Source: Urechis unicinctus
Lineage: Eukaryota; Annelida; Polychaeta; Xenopneusta; Urechidae
Length of the DNA stretch: 64,000 nt
Direction of reading: 5' to 3'
Assembly (NCBI GenBank): GCA_034190875.2
Contig: CM067353.1
Span: 30,446,059 to 30,510,058, forward strand
Shown: piece by piece, positions 53,418 through 64,000 of the stretch
Position numbering within the stretch: the stretch's first letter is position 1
Layout: the number at the start of each line of letters is the position of its first letter
The notes under the pieces: model-generated
The model's input: the letters and a program-made list of their open reading frames with translations, nothing else
Databases searched by the model: none
Told to the model about the DNA's origin: nothing
Program-made: the position numbers and the translations under genes

Positions 53418-53926
53418 TGAGATGGTGAGAGAGAGGGTGAGATGGTGAGAGAGAGAGGAGAGAGAGAGAGTAATGGGGGAGGGGTGGGGGCTGGCAGTGC
53501 GGTCATAGAAGAAGACGCCCTGGTTCAAAAATATCTCGACCAACCCAATGTGAGAGAAAGGGACTCATCCATGTACCACGTCTTGGAAAATGGACGCATT
53601 GATTTACTGAGTAAGGAAAAAATTATCCATTCATATACCTAAATGAAATATATGACCTAGCGCAACCATTCAGACATGGGGAAGCATAGGACTCCTATTT
53701 CTCCCTGCTCTGATGTAGCAAGAACTACCTAATGCGTAAGAAATCGGGACGGTATGGATGATACTGCCGCTGTGGAGAATTTTTATTTGGCAGGGGAGTG
53801 GGGGACGGGTTGGGGATGGTGAAGGGAAGAGGGGAGAGAGCGGATAAAAGATAAGTGGGTAAGAGATCGAGAAGGGAGGAGAGGGAGAGAAAGGGATAGA
53901 AGGTGAGTAAGATTTCATAAATACAC

Positions 53927-54145
<219 letters not shown>

Positions 54146-54372
54146 CTAACCTATAATTTCAACAATTTATATTTTACAGATACCGATGCATAATAGAACT
54201 TGCTCACAAACAAATAAAAACGTCGGTAGAAATCTGCCACAGAAACCTTTGATCTTTCCATATCTATCCCGATTCCTATCATTATTTTTCCAAGGTGGAC
54301 ATCTTTTCGAATATTTCAAGTTTATGATTTTGAAATTGTACATAGCCAGACCAATTAATTTTACTCCCAAAT

Positions 54373-54640
54373 GGAATAAGGAGCCGGTTCCCCGCGATGT
54401 GGGTTCGATTCCAAGGTGTGAAAAACTGACTGGCTCCCCATGGCTCGGAGGATCACATTAAATGGCGGTCCCTTCTCTGAAAGAGGATGCACTCGACCCG
54501 GTAGCTCAATGGCACCGTCCTGGAGCTTCGTCCCAGCGGCGTGGGTTTCGCTGCCCTGTCTGGGCAACGGGTATGTGCCAAGTGGGCGCTGCCACTTAAG
54601 TGGAGCTGTCCAAGCGTCTCACAATCATCCTCATCCATCA
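54373..54640 (+). mobile_element. tRNA-derived SINE-like sequence
   Basis: At 54,496 the sequence CCCGGTAGCTCAATGGCACC carries an RNA polymerase III A-box-like TAGCTCAATGG. About 40 bp later GTGGGTTTCGCTGCC resembles a degenerate B box. A second B-box-like word, GTGGGTTCGATTCC, lies at 54,400 with a GGAGCCGGTTCCCCGCG lead. No complete cloverleaf folds from these, so I call it SINE-type debris rather than a tRNA gene. Confidence 0.5.
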
Positions 54641-57605
54641 CCGTCGCGATATCACCATAACCATTACCTATACCATCACCTGTACACGATAAGGACGCCT
54701 CGCTTTTTGTCCATATGTTTTATTTTTGCCCCGGTAATTTGTCTAAATAACTAAGTAAGTTTGATATTTCTCCGATTCGCAGTCAGCGAGATATTGCCTC
54801 CCAGACATGATTAGAATGCTACAGCGAAAATTTGATAAGGAGCCAGTTTGAACCGTTATCAGCGATATGGCATCAAACTTTGTATCCCTATTCTTCGACT
54901 GTGAGGTTGGCACTTTAGCGAACCAAACGCTCGTTTCACTTCTATGTGTGTTGCTATTCGTTCAGATAAACTGTAGAATTGTGGGCAAGGCAAGTAGAGG
55001 TTGTGGGGAGCGCAGAAGATGCCGCCCTGTGCGGACGTGTCCTTTGTGCGGTGGTTATGCCATTCTGTCAGAGGTAATTTATCATACGGAATAACAATTA
55101 GTCGCAACTGTGCTGATAAATACAGGGCTACAAGTTCCGAAAATATTACTAGTCCGATAGCAACTAGCCTCAATCACTGGCCAAATTATGAACTCCAATG
55201 GCCCCGAATAAACATTGAAATATGTACCAAATGCTGATTAATTTTGTGACATGCATCATAACCTATTTACCTCATTTTTTAACAAAGGCAAAAAATAAGA
55301 TGCAGATTATTGAGAAATAACTACAGTGCTACCAACCAGCTGGTAACTTAAATAAGTAGTAATCTAAGAAAGAATAATTGCAGATCTACTACAAAGTGTC
55401 AGGGAACCTCATCATTGGATTCAGCTCCCTTCCTAGTGACGAGGAACTGCTGTGTTCGCGATTGCTCGTATTTGTTCTTATGTTTGTCAGTTCGCTGAAG
55501 CCCTTCACGAGCTTATTCCCCTGTCTAATAGAGACCCACACTTGACTAAAGTCGGCTGCTTCCGTAACTTCGGCATTTTATTCGATCACTGAGATGGTAT
55601 GAAACTCGGCAGCAGATACGCCGCTTACATATTGAGTTCATTTCATGGTTTAGACAATAGCAAGATTTACAGTTGACTCCAGAACAAGCCATCGTCATAG
55701 CTGACATGTTAAAGAGGCTGTTCAGCCCCATATCGGGCAATCAAGGATCATTTTGTTGACACTTTACGACGTTTAACGCAGACATAAACAATGTCATCTT
55801 TTAATTTGTGCGGCTAAATTTAATTGATCGAAAATCATGCTGATTAATTTTTCAGCATTATCATTTAACTGGAAATATTGCGTTGCCTCACGAATGCTAG
55901 CTGCAAATTACTACGCGCTCCATTACTTACTCAGTATCGATTTTACACTTTCGCTTAGGTTACAAACTATAGATTTCATCAAATCTTGACTTGATTAAAG
56001 CTGTGGGCATCATTGCGCAAAAATTAGACCGACAAGCAGGAAGGGTAATTGCCGACAACATAAATGGCGACGGCCGAAGTACGGATCTATTTTCAGAGAC
56101 TGTAGCGCCGCGTAACGACTGAACGTCACGAGGCTAGAATGAGGTGTGTCTCATTGTGAAAAGCTGTTGGGTTTATTCGTTACGGATCAGACAACGAATG
56201 CTCTGTCTCTTACACCCAGCTAACAGTGTCGTCCGACTGGGTGTAATAAATTTGTATTACCAATGTTTGATCTTTGGGTGGCAATTACAAGTGACTGGCT
56301 GGTTGATACTAAAAGCAGAAAGCGCTAACAATACATGAATGGCGTTCATTGTCGAGCGCTGACCAATGATAGGCTATTATTCATGAAGCTGGGTGCAGTC
56401 ACCAGGATGCCGCTTGCTGCAGCCAACTTCAAATCGGGTGGCGAAATATTGCACTTGCCTGATCGGGCGCGCTGATAAGGGAATCGACTGGCAAGAAGGA
56501 CTGGGTTACTGGCCATCGGGCTATCTAAAGAGCCCTGAAATAAGATAAATATTATGATGATCGTAGAGTGCAAGGATGTCTCATGTACGTTATGATAAAA
56601 ATTAGAGATACCATTATGATATCACGTTTGTGTTCATTGTAGTCATAACGTGGCCCTGTATTGATTTGGACAGTCTGCTACCTCAAAAGAAAATGTTGGG
56701 TAACATCATTTATGGGATAGGTATGAGAATATAAAATATGTTTCCTGCAAACTCGCCACCTTGATTCCTTTATTTGTATCCATTATATTATCTGACAGCT
56801 GAGCTATTTGTATATAAACGCAATATATCGTGTTGTACGGTCTATTATCGCCCAATGCTTTGACGTGGACAGGTGATCCGATTGGTTTGTCGATATTAAT
56901 GGTCTGCGTTGGACTCGCAGTTGATAAGGTAATACTGTTCGAGCGTGTCTGTTGGTAGCTGACTTTGTACATCATTGACTTCGTTCTGCAACAAAGCATC
57001 AGGTGAACAAGAGGTCAACAGCTGTACAATCATGGGTGGTCATTGTAAGGCATGTCGTGTAATGCTCTAGCGTGTGAGACTAGATGAACGACGGGAACAG
57101 GGAAGGTGAAAGGTGTCTTATGGCTTGTATAGTTGAATAGGTCAGGGTACTATAAATAAGGATATGTTATCTGGCATCAGTTATTTGTAACTAAACCACC
57201 TTATGTTCATTCAATAGCTCAACATACCACAGAGTGGGATGTATTTTGAAGTCAACTAGTTATGCATACACAATTGATAACCCAACAGATGGCACAAGCT
57301 GTGAATGCACAGAGCAAACTAATTGGGGTATATATACAGAAATGGTTGAAGTATTCTAGAATCATATTGTCATCAATTGCATATTTAATGAAAAGTAATT
57401 TATGCAAATAAGCATACTCCATTTAATTCTCTCCCCACCAGATCTCACTTGGAGTGGAGTGGAGTTATTTATCATAGAGGCATAGTTGATTTTCACGTAC
57501 ACCTAAGAGCCTTGTTCCAGTATATGCATGATAAGTCTATAGAAGGATATATTCTTGCTTCAGGCCCTGACCCATTGAATCATCAATAACCAGCAAGGAC
57601 ATGTC
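54641..57605. other. Intergenic, nothing recognised
   Basis: No exon with protein similarity and splice borders was found. The SLC10A7 promoter should lie at the right end. Confidence 0.5.
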
Positions 57606-60370
57606 ATGATACGTTGGCGGTCCACTCTCCTTAAACACTGGTTTCTCCTTGGTATTATTACCTCAGTGCTGCTTGCTAAACTAGCACCATGGATCGGAGC
57701 AAAAGGAGGTGAGTTACCAAATGAAAAAGTATAGTTATTAACTACAAGAGTGTTGTATTAATGACAGGCTGTTGTGCTTTAATATTGTGAAATTTAATTT
57801 CATTGTTACGGCTTCATCAACTGAGTGCTATGTATTCATAAGACATTCATGGTATGTCCCAATCAGGTCTCTTCAAACCAGAGATCACAGTGAAGTACCT
57901 AGCAGTGTCGTTCATATTTTTCAACAGTGGGTTGTCCCTTCAGACAAAGGTAATCAGAGCCCAATAAATATTGTCGTCTTATAATGACATTCAGTAGTAT
58001 ATGTAACCTAGTGGTTCAATGGTATCACTTATGGCATCCATCCTTAACCAATCACCACCACAACCTTCTTTTTGAAAACACATTGCAGCAATATTTCTTT
58101 TGATTGGTTGTTTGGTGACGATTATTTTTTTGTATGCAGTCATCATTTGATCCAAATGTTTTTGTGCAGGATCTCATGGGGGCTGTCTTACAATGTCGCT
58201 TGCACCTTTTCATTCAACTCTTCACCCTTCTTGGAATACCTGTTCTCATCAACTCCCTTGTTGATCTTCTGCAGTCAAGTTCCATGGATCATCTATTGCT
58301 CAAAGGGTAATTTGTGTTTTTTTTACATTAATCCAGTCGATTGATTAACAATTGCTTCTTTACGAATGTAGTAATGATGTGTACGCTGCAGGTTGTTGGT
58401 TGTGGGCAGCATGCCACCACCTGTTTCATCTGCTGTTATCCTCACTAAGTCAGTTGGAGGCAATGAGGTTTGTCTTGTAAATCCTAGGATGTACAAATAT
58501 TCTTTAAACTATTTTTTTACCCAACTTATTCAACATCCTCAAATGTTGGGTAGATTATTTTGCAAATATATTTGCAGTTGATAAGTTCATACTGTCACTG
58601 TTGTATGTGTGTGTGTAATAAACAGGCTGGTGCTATTTTTAATTCAGCATTTGGCAGTTTCCTGGTGAGTAACCCCCACTGCCACACACCAAACTGACAT
58701 TTGATTCTGCTCTACCTCAGGGCTTAGTTATCTAAGTGCTCAGCTGCTTTGTCAACTGTGTTTTCTTGTCTGCAGGGCATTATCATCACCCCGATGTGGC
58801 TGCTCCACTTTGTGAGTTATCAGGATCAATAATGTACTTTAATGGAATATGTTGAATCAATGTTGGTGTGTTGTTTATCCCTGTACTTGCCTTCCATTGG
58901 GATTCAACGTGTGATCCTTAAACTTTACTGTCTGACGCATATATAGTAGTGATGGCTTGTTGCTACAGCTGGGACTACAGTCTGGAGTGTCTTTGAGCGG
59001 TGTCTTCCTCCAGTTGTCCCTCACGGTACTCCTCCCTCTTCTCGTTGGTCAGCTCTTCCGCTGTTTTTACCTCCACCGTATCAACACTTTCAGAATCCCA
59101 TTTGGAACCATGAGCAGGTTTCCCTTTTCTTTGATATGATTCCAATCAAGTTTCTGATGTCTCAGGGGAAATATTTTGCAAATATTGCTAGGTTCAAACT
59201 TATAGTTTTCCACCATATATTTCCAAATAGCTTTGATTTGGATTTTTCATTGTGTATTTTGATGTTGTATTGGAGGTCAACAATATATTTGTTATTGTGA
59301 CCTTGGACTATTGCAGCATGCTGTATGATTGATGTTGTTGCTATGGTTACAGCTGTACTCTTCTTCTCATCATTTACACAACATTCTGCGACACATTCCT
59401 TCAACCCAGTACCAGCATAGATCCAGTTGACCTCACCGCTGTCATCCTGCTGGGTGGGTGCATTCATAATCCTCTGCAGCCTTCACATCATAATGCTCTA
59501 CAGCCCACATCTTGACGTAGATATCCTTGACGCATGTGTCACCCCTGGTCATCAAATCTGTTTATGTTTTTATTACAAACACTTTTCCGTTGATATCAAG
59601 ATTAACATGAGAAATGACCGGTTAATAATGCCGACTAGAGATGGGCTTTCTCGATGAGGACTTGCCAAAGCTTCTTGAGTTACCACTCTAGTCACCCTGT
59701 TGTCTGTTCTAGTGGTGTTTCTCCAGTGTATTCTCATGGGAATGGTGTTCGTGCTGACCACACAGCTCCCACTCGGTCTCTCACCACAAGACACCGTGGC
59801 CTGTCTCTTCTCTGCTACACACAAGTCACTTACACTCGGTCAGAAGCATGCTCCTCTTCACATTGCAAAATATGCATGCTATTTAGCATCTACAAAAATC
59901 TAGGTCACAGGTCAAATCTCTGCTATGACAGGCAGTTCAATTCTACAATGCCCACATATCATATTCAGTGTTCTAGTACTGTTTAAATGCAACCCAGTGT
60001 GTTGCAAAAGACAAAGAACTCCCAGATTAAAACTCCTGTTAAACAGCCGCCTTTTTGTCACTATCATGATTGTATTAACTCCACATTGACACTTTGATCT
60101 GCATTTTCAGGTATACCTATTTTGAAGTTGATGTTTGAAGGTGAGCCAGAACTGTCTGTGATATCCATCCCCCTGTTGGTGTACCACCCGACCCAGATCC
60201 TACTGGGGGGGTTACTGGTGCCCAGTGTCAGGAGCTGGATGCAGAAAGCCTGTTACTCCACTAGGTAACTTGTGTCGTAGTATCTTCTGATCTTTGGGCT
60301 ATATCTTGAGGAGATTCCGGTTGATGATGTGATTTGACTTTGCAGGAGGCGTACGGCCTATGATGTGTGA
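57606..60370 (+). CDS. SLC10A7: SLC10A7 orthologue (sodium/bile acid cotransporter 7), 11 exons, 342 aa
   Basis: The exons are 57606-57708, 57867-57949, 58170-58306, 58392-58467, 58626-58664, 58776-58811, 58969-59117, 59353-59453, 59713-59838, 60111-60264 and 60346-60370. All borders are GT-AG, all phases join, and the total is 1,029 bp. That gives 342 residues, against about 340 in vertebrates. Diagnostic phrases are [69 protein letters not shown] and [12 protein letters not shown]. The family has ten membrane spans. SLC10A7 acts in the Golgi/secretory pathway and affects calcium homeostasis, glycosylation and skeletal development in vertebrates; it does not carry bile acids in the tests reported. 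The ATG at 57,606 is preferred because an upstream ATG at 57,601 meets a stop after two codons. Confidence 0.96.
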
Positions 60371-60492
60371 CCGAATCTTCCATGAGCTGTACTCCCTGTG
60401 CGGGGACTGGGATTAATTCATGCCAAGCATTGTTTTATGGTTGCTATTCATAGATTCGAAGAAGCTGTCGTTTTCTTTAAGAAACTTCTTTG

Positions 60493-60498
60493 AATAAA
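60493..60498 (+). promoter_or_regulatory. SLC10A7 polyadenylation signal
   Basis: Canonical AATAAA 123 bp after the stop codon. Confidence 0.7.
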
Positions 60499-61204
60499 GG
60501 ATTATTACTGATATTAGCTGACCCTTTGAATAGCTTACGCATGCAACTTCTGACGGGTCGGGCCCATTCGCAACAATCACGGTTTCACAGCAGCGAGGAC
60601 AAAAATGTGTACATCCAAACAATGTTTTGTAAAATCTACTGTCTAGTTTTGGTTTTTAGTCATGTAACACCCACATATATCCCCAGATAATGGGGAGCAT
60701 AAACATCCCGTAGCTGCGACAAACAAAGTGCTGGGTCAAGGTGCTCACCTCTCAACAGGGTTGAACATATGCAGGCCAGACACAATATACAAAACTACAA
60801 TAAAAATACTACTCATTTATGGTTCCATAAAATAAGATGTGTAAATACAGGGAAAAGGCATTCAGTAAAACAGGAGTGAATATATAGAAATCTCTAATTG
60901 GACATTAAACACAGAAGTCAATGACTTTCTTTGACACTCGAAGAATAATCTCGTTGAATAAAGTGACTTAGTCGACAGTGTAGCCAGAGCAAGGTAGAAA
61001 CTCAACTTATCATATGTATCATAATGCACCACTCTATTTGATCAAATGTTAATCAAGTAACCACATTCTACATCTATCATATCAATGATAATTGGTAACG
61101 ATTATAAGGCAAAGAATCATCACATAACATGAGTAAACGGAGAGAACTTTAATCCAGCAAACTCTAGGCACCTAACCTCATATAATGGTCAATAAAAAAA
61201 AAAG
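60499..61204. other. Intergenic spacer between convergent genes
   Basis: AT-rich, with no recognised feature. It separates the 3' ends of SLC10A7 and the minus-strand adaptor gene. Confidence 0.6.
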
Positions 61205-61210
61205 TTTATT
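61205..61210 (-). promoter_or_regulatory. Probable polyadenylation signal of the FAM89-like gene
   Basis: TTTATT on the plus strand reads AATAAA on the minus strand, about 300 bp after the minus-strand stop codon. Confidence 0.55.
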
Positions 61211-61506
61211 GAGAAAAAAAATATATCCAGATTTGACCCTGGACTGTTTGTCTTAAAATATGGTAAATATGGTACCGTAAACCTTCTCTATTACACGATA
61301 TAACATCAGAGATAAAATACAGACATCTTAATTTGGTCGGCATAGAATCATCAAAACAAACAAAGAAAATGGAGAATAGCTTATCAATAACAGCACCAAA
61401 AGCATCACCATCCATATGATCAAGAGGTATTCTACAGGTAGTTTGATTTGCAGTAGTCAAAATATTCCTGATAACAAACACCATCCTTGAAATCAAAATC
61501 CTCATG

Positions 61507-63811
61507 TTAAACCTCACTTTGTTTGTAAGTGACTTTACCTGGGTGCACAGGAAATTTGGCATCGCCAGCAGAACGCCGTCTTGACTTGCCTGATTTCCTC
61601 TCACCACTGCTGGGTCCTGATGACGGTCGGCTTTCCTTGCCACCCTCCACACCTTGCTTGGAATGCCGATGGGACTTGGCACTACTGGATTTCTTGCTTT
61701 TTTTCTGCGAGGCTTGCGCTGGTACATGTGGAGGTGAGGTTGTTGGGACGGGGGGAGGAGGCGGGAGGGACATTATCTCCATGGCAATGTCATAAGGGAG
61801 CGGGGCTAAATCTCCTGGTGACAGATAATCAGACTCTTTGACACCTGTTACGGGTGTTGTGTGTGATCGACGTGAAAACTTCTGTATGTTCTCGTAAATA
61901 GCAGTTCCCTTGTCATCCATTAAGTCCTCATTTATTGGGAACTTGAGGTTTTCATACTCAGGTTGTTCTTCGATGTTATCCAGCGTGGCAAGGTCAAGGC
62001 TACGTGATGAGCATGTTGAGTTGGTCTCAGATGAGGCGCGCTCGTGCAGGAGGCATTGTTTGACCTCATGGATAGTTTCCTGGAGGGAGAGGAGCTGTGA
62101 GAAGAGACTGAGGTCCATTTGCCTCAGGGACTTCTGGATAAACAGATAGACGAATAATGGAATGAAACATTCAGGTTAACGTGATATTCTACACTGAAGG
62201 ACATTGTAATAAAAATTGATCAGAATGATAGAATAAACCTCAACAAGCTGCATTCATCATGAAAAAGGATATGCAGAATTGCAATTGGGATACCAGTGAC
62301 AAACTCCACATAATGGATGCCCAAATGGCAGCTCCAAAGCCAGACACAGAAGCCCCATTCATACCACATACGATCAGAAGAGGAGAGATGCAACTTATCA
62401 TCATCAACCCCCCCCCCATACACACACACACACATACCCCTGAAATGAGAGCTCTAAGCTTGGGATCCTGCTTGTATATATACTCTTGGTGCAAGTGGCT
62501 ACCTGGCTTTGTTTATAAGTCAGTCCCAGCTTGGACAGCTTAGGGCCAGTGTATGCAAACAAAGTGATCTGTTGATGAAGAGAGGGAAGGAGGGAAGAGG
62601 AGGGTGAAGGTCATGGGAAGAGGAGGAAGTGAGTAACTACTCCTGGATCCTAGCTGACAGACCACTTGCCATATCTGCTCATGAGCAATGCTGTTGATTG
62701 TGATTCAGCAAGCACTGTACACAGTATAGTTCCCCGTATGGTATAGTTCCCTGTATGGTTCAGTAAGAACTGTACACAGTATAGTTCCCTGTATGGTAAG
62801 CTCTAATGTTATTCACATCAAATTACACCCAGTCTTGATGAGCAATGCTCCACTGAGTACAACTGCTGTAGAATGTAGGATACAATCAAAGCACTATGGG
62901 GTAAGATCACACTAACAAACTACACTCCTACATCTGTGATGAACTATGAGCAATATAACAATGTAGTGCCTCATGGATATATTACACAATGCTACAAGTA
63001 AAAATATTAAAAATATTGTAACACAATGCAGTTGTTGAATATAGACAGTAGAGCGACCTGCTCTACATGTACCAATGGGACCCAACGTACAAGACACCAG
63101 GCTAGCACTTGTCACCTACCATGTACAAACGGGACCCCATCTAGGAGACACCAGGCTAGCACTTGTCACCTACCATGTACAAACGGGACCCCATCTAGGA
63201 GACACCAGGCTAGCACTTGTCACCTACCATGTGACACCTACCATCAACACACATTCTCACCAAAGCGGGGACTTCTGCGAGTCATACATGATCAACACAG
63301 GTAATGGACTATGCAGTACCAATCATTGTGTATATAACTGTGACTATTATATACCAAATGCATGGAACACTAAACTTGTAACAACTGGAGGATAAGTACG
63401 TACAACATGGAAGATGTTATGTCATTGATAACAACCCTAACATATGTTATGTTTATCACTTGTGAGGCCATGAGGCAGCTGAGAGAGGTATATTCAAATA
63501 TTCAGAAAACAAAGCACCACACATACTTTCACCTGCTATGAAATGTTCCATACAAATATCACACCAACCATTTCATTGTGGAGCTTTCCAATTGACATAT
63601 CCAGATCTGATGAGCTAACACGTCCATTCTGTCGAACTCCTGACTTGCTGTTATTGACACCAAGTGAGTTAGTGGTATGGTCGAAGTGATGTTGGTGGGA
63701 GGGCGAGCGAGCCGATGACTTGGTGAAGAGCGGTAGGGATCGGCGGGAGGCCACTGAGAGAGGACATCTTCTCGTCAATACAACGTCAGGTAGCCAGTGG
63801 TAATGGGACAC
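61507..63811 (-). CDS. FAM89/LURAP1-like leucine-repeat adaptor protein, last two exons
   Basis: The minus-strand exons are 63811-63569 (81 codons) and 62133-61507 (208 codons plus stop), joined in phase 0. The splice reconstitutes LDMSIGKLHNEM followed by KSLRQMDLSLFSQLLSLQET, which aligns without a gap to the conserved core I recall from FAM89A/B (KEMVGLRQLDMSLLCQL). LURAP1 shares the same helix. In mammals these adaptors link MRCK/LIMK-type kinases to actin control at the lamellipodium; the role here is inferred. The C-terminal region is longer than in FAM89: a proline run (PPPPPVPTTSPP), then a Lys/Ser/Arg-rich stretch ending KVTYKQSEV. The acceptor at 63,812 (TGTCTAG) implies at least one earlier exon. 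None was recognised in the last 190 bp, so the N-terminus is probably outside the window. Confidence 0.75.
62134..63568. other. Intron of the FAM89-like gene
   Basis: It holds a short CA/poly-C stretch (62,409-62,434), a small duplicated phrase TACACAGTATAGTTCCC (62,718 and 62,772) and the 54 bp tandem repeat. No other feature is seen. Confidence 0.6.
63063..63245. repeat. 54 bp tandem repeat, about 3 copies
   Basis: GTACAAACGGGACCCCATCT followed by AGGAGACACCAGGCTAGCAC and TTGTCACCTACCAT repeats three times, the first copy slightly diverged. The unit is 18 codons long, which keeps spurious frames open. Confidence 0.95.
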
Positions 63812-64000
63812 CTAGACACAAGTAGAAGCATCACATAATTTCATCGATTGAAGGCCAAAAGGAACCAAGCATCCATGAATTAACATGCCCATCTTCAGGT
63901 TGATGATATGATAACAGACTTACTGCAGCACAGCGTACACCCAGTATTTCACAAATCAATGTGTGTGAGTATGCATGTGTGTGTCTGATTGATTCAGTTC

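Noticed and set aside
54490-54620. A possible functional tRNA gene
   Set aside because: A- and B-box-like words are present, but no acceptor stem or complete cloverleaf can be formed. SINE debris is more likely.
54867-55094. Small frame with a signal-like N-terminus and several cysteines
   Set aside because: No relatives recalled, no cysteine spacing of a known family and no splice or polyA context.

Overview
The window is nuclear DNA of a bilaterian animal. The genes are split by many short introns with GT-AG borders, end in AATAAA signals, and are separated by large amounts of retrotransposon debris and tandem repeats. The repeat landscape and the gene versions suggest a marine invertebrate, possibly a spiralian such as a mollusc. 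That placement is inference only.

Four genes can be supported. (1) Positions 9,521-16,203 (+) hold an apparently complete 11-exon adenylate-forming enzyme of the 4-coumarate-CoA ligase / firefly-luciferase-like family. It is 531 residues long and ends in a peroxisomal-type Ser-Lys-Met. (2) Positions 41,177-51,137 (+) hold most of a THSD1 orthologue: a cell-surface protein with Ig-like ectodomain, thrombospondin type-1 repeat, CUB-like domain, one membrane span and a long Ser/Pro/basic tail. Its signal-peptide exon was not found. (3) Positions 57,606-60,370 (+) hold a complete 11-exon SLC10A7 orthologue of 342 residues. (4) Positions 61,507-63,811 (-) hold the last two exons of a FAM89/LURAP1-like leucine-repeat adaptor gene. 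It converges tail-to-tail on SLC10A7.

Layout: 1-2.06 kb, a decayed tandem array of about 577 bp units; 2.6-3.8 kb, a dispersed repeat; 3.9-6.65 kb (-), a broken Ty3/gypsy element; 6.65-8.14 kb, a short DNA transposon with inverted ends abutting its gag; 9.5-16.2 kb, the ligase, with two minisatellites in its introns; 17.2-19.9 kb (+), a second, rearranged Ty3/gypsy remnant; 20-21 kb, another dispersed-repeat copy; 21-26 kb, mostly featureless; 26.1-30.7 kb, a 1.9 kb CCCT array followed directly by a 2.6 kb array of 45 bp units; 33.6-36.7 kb, arrays of 68 bp and 38 bp units; 37.9-39.2 kb, larger duplications; 39.3-41.1 kb, GAT-rich arrays; 41.2-51.1 kb, THSD1; 52-54.6 kb, a dispersed repeat, microsatellites and a tRNA-derived SINE; 57.6-63.8 kb, SLC10A7 and the FAM89-like gene.

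The four genes do not form an operon or a pathway; they are ordinary unrelated neighbours. The most unusual property of the window is the density of independent tandem arrays. One of them (14.57-15.48 kb) appears to have grown out of an exon-intron junction, so it repeats the 3' end of an exon and its splice donor about 45-50 times. The very long uninterrupted reading frames at 26-31 kb and 39-40.5 kb are by-products of repeat units free of stop codons and are not called as genes.
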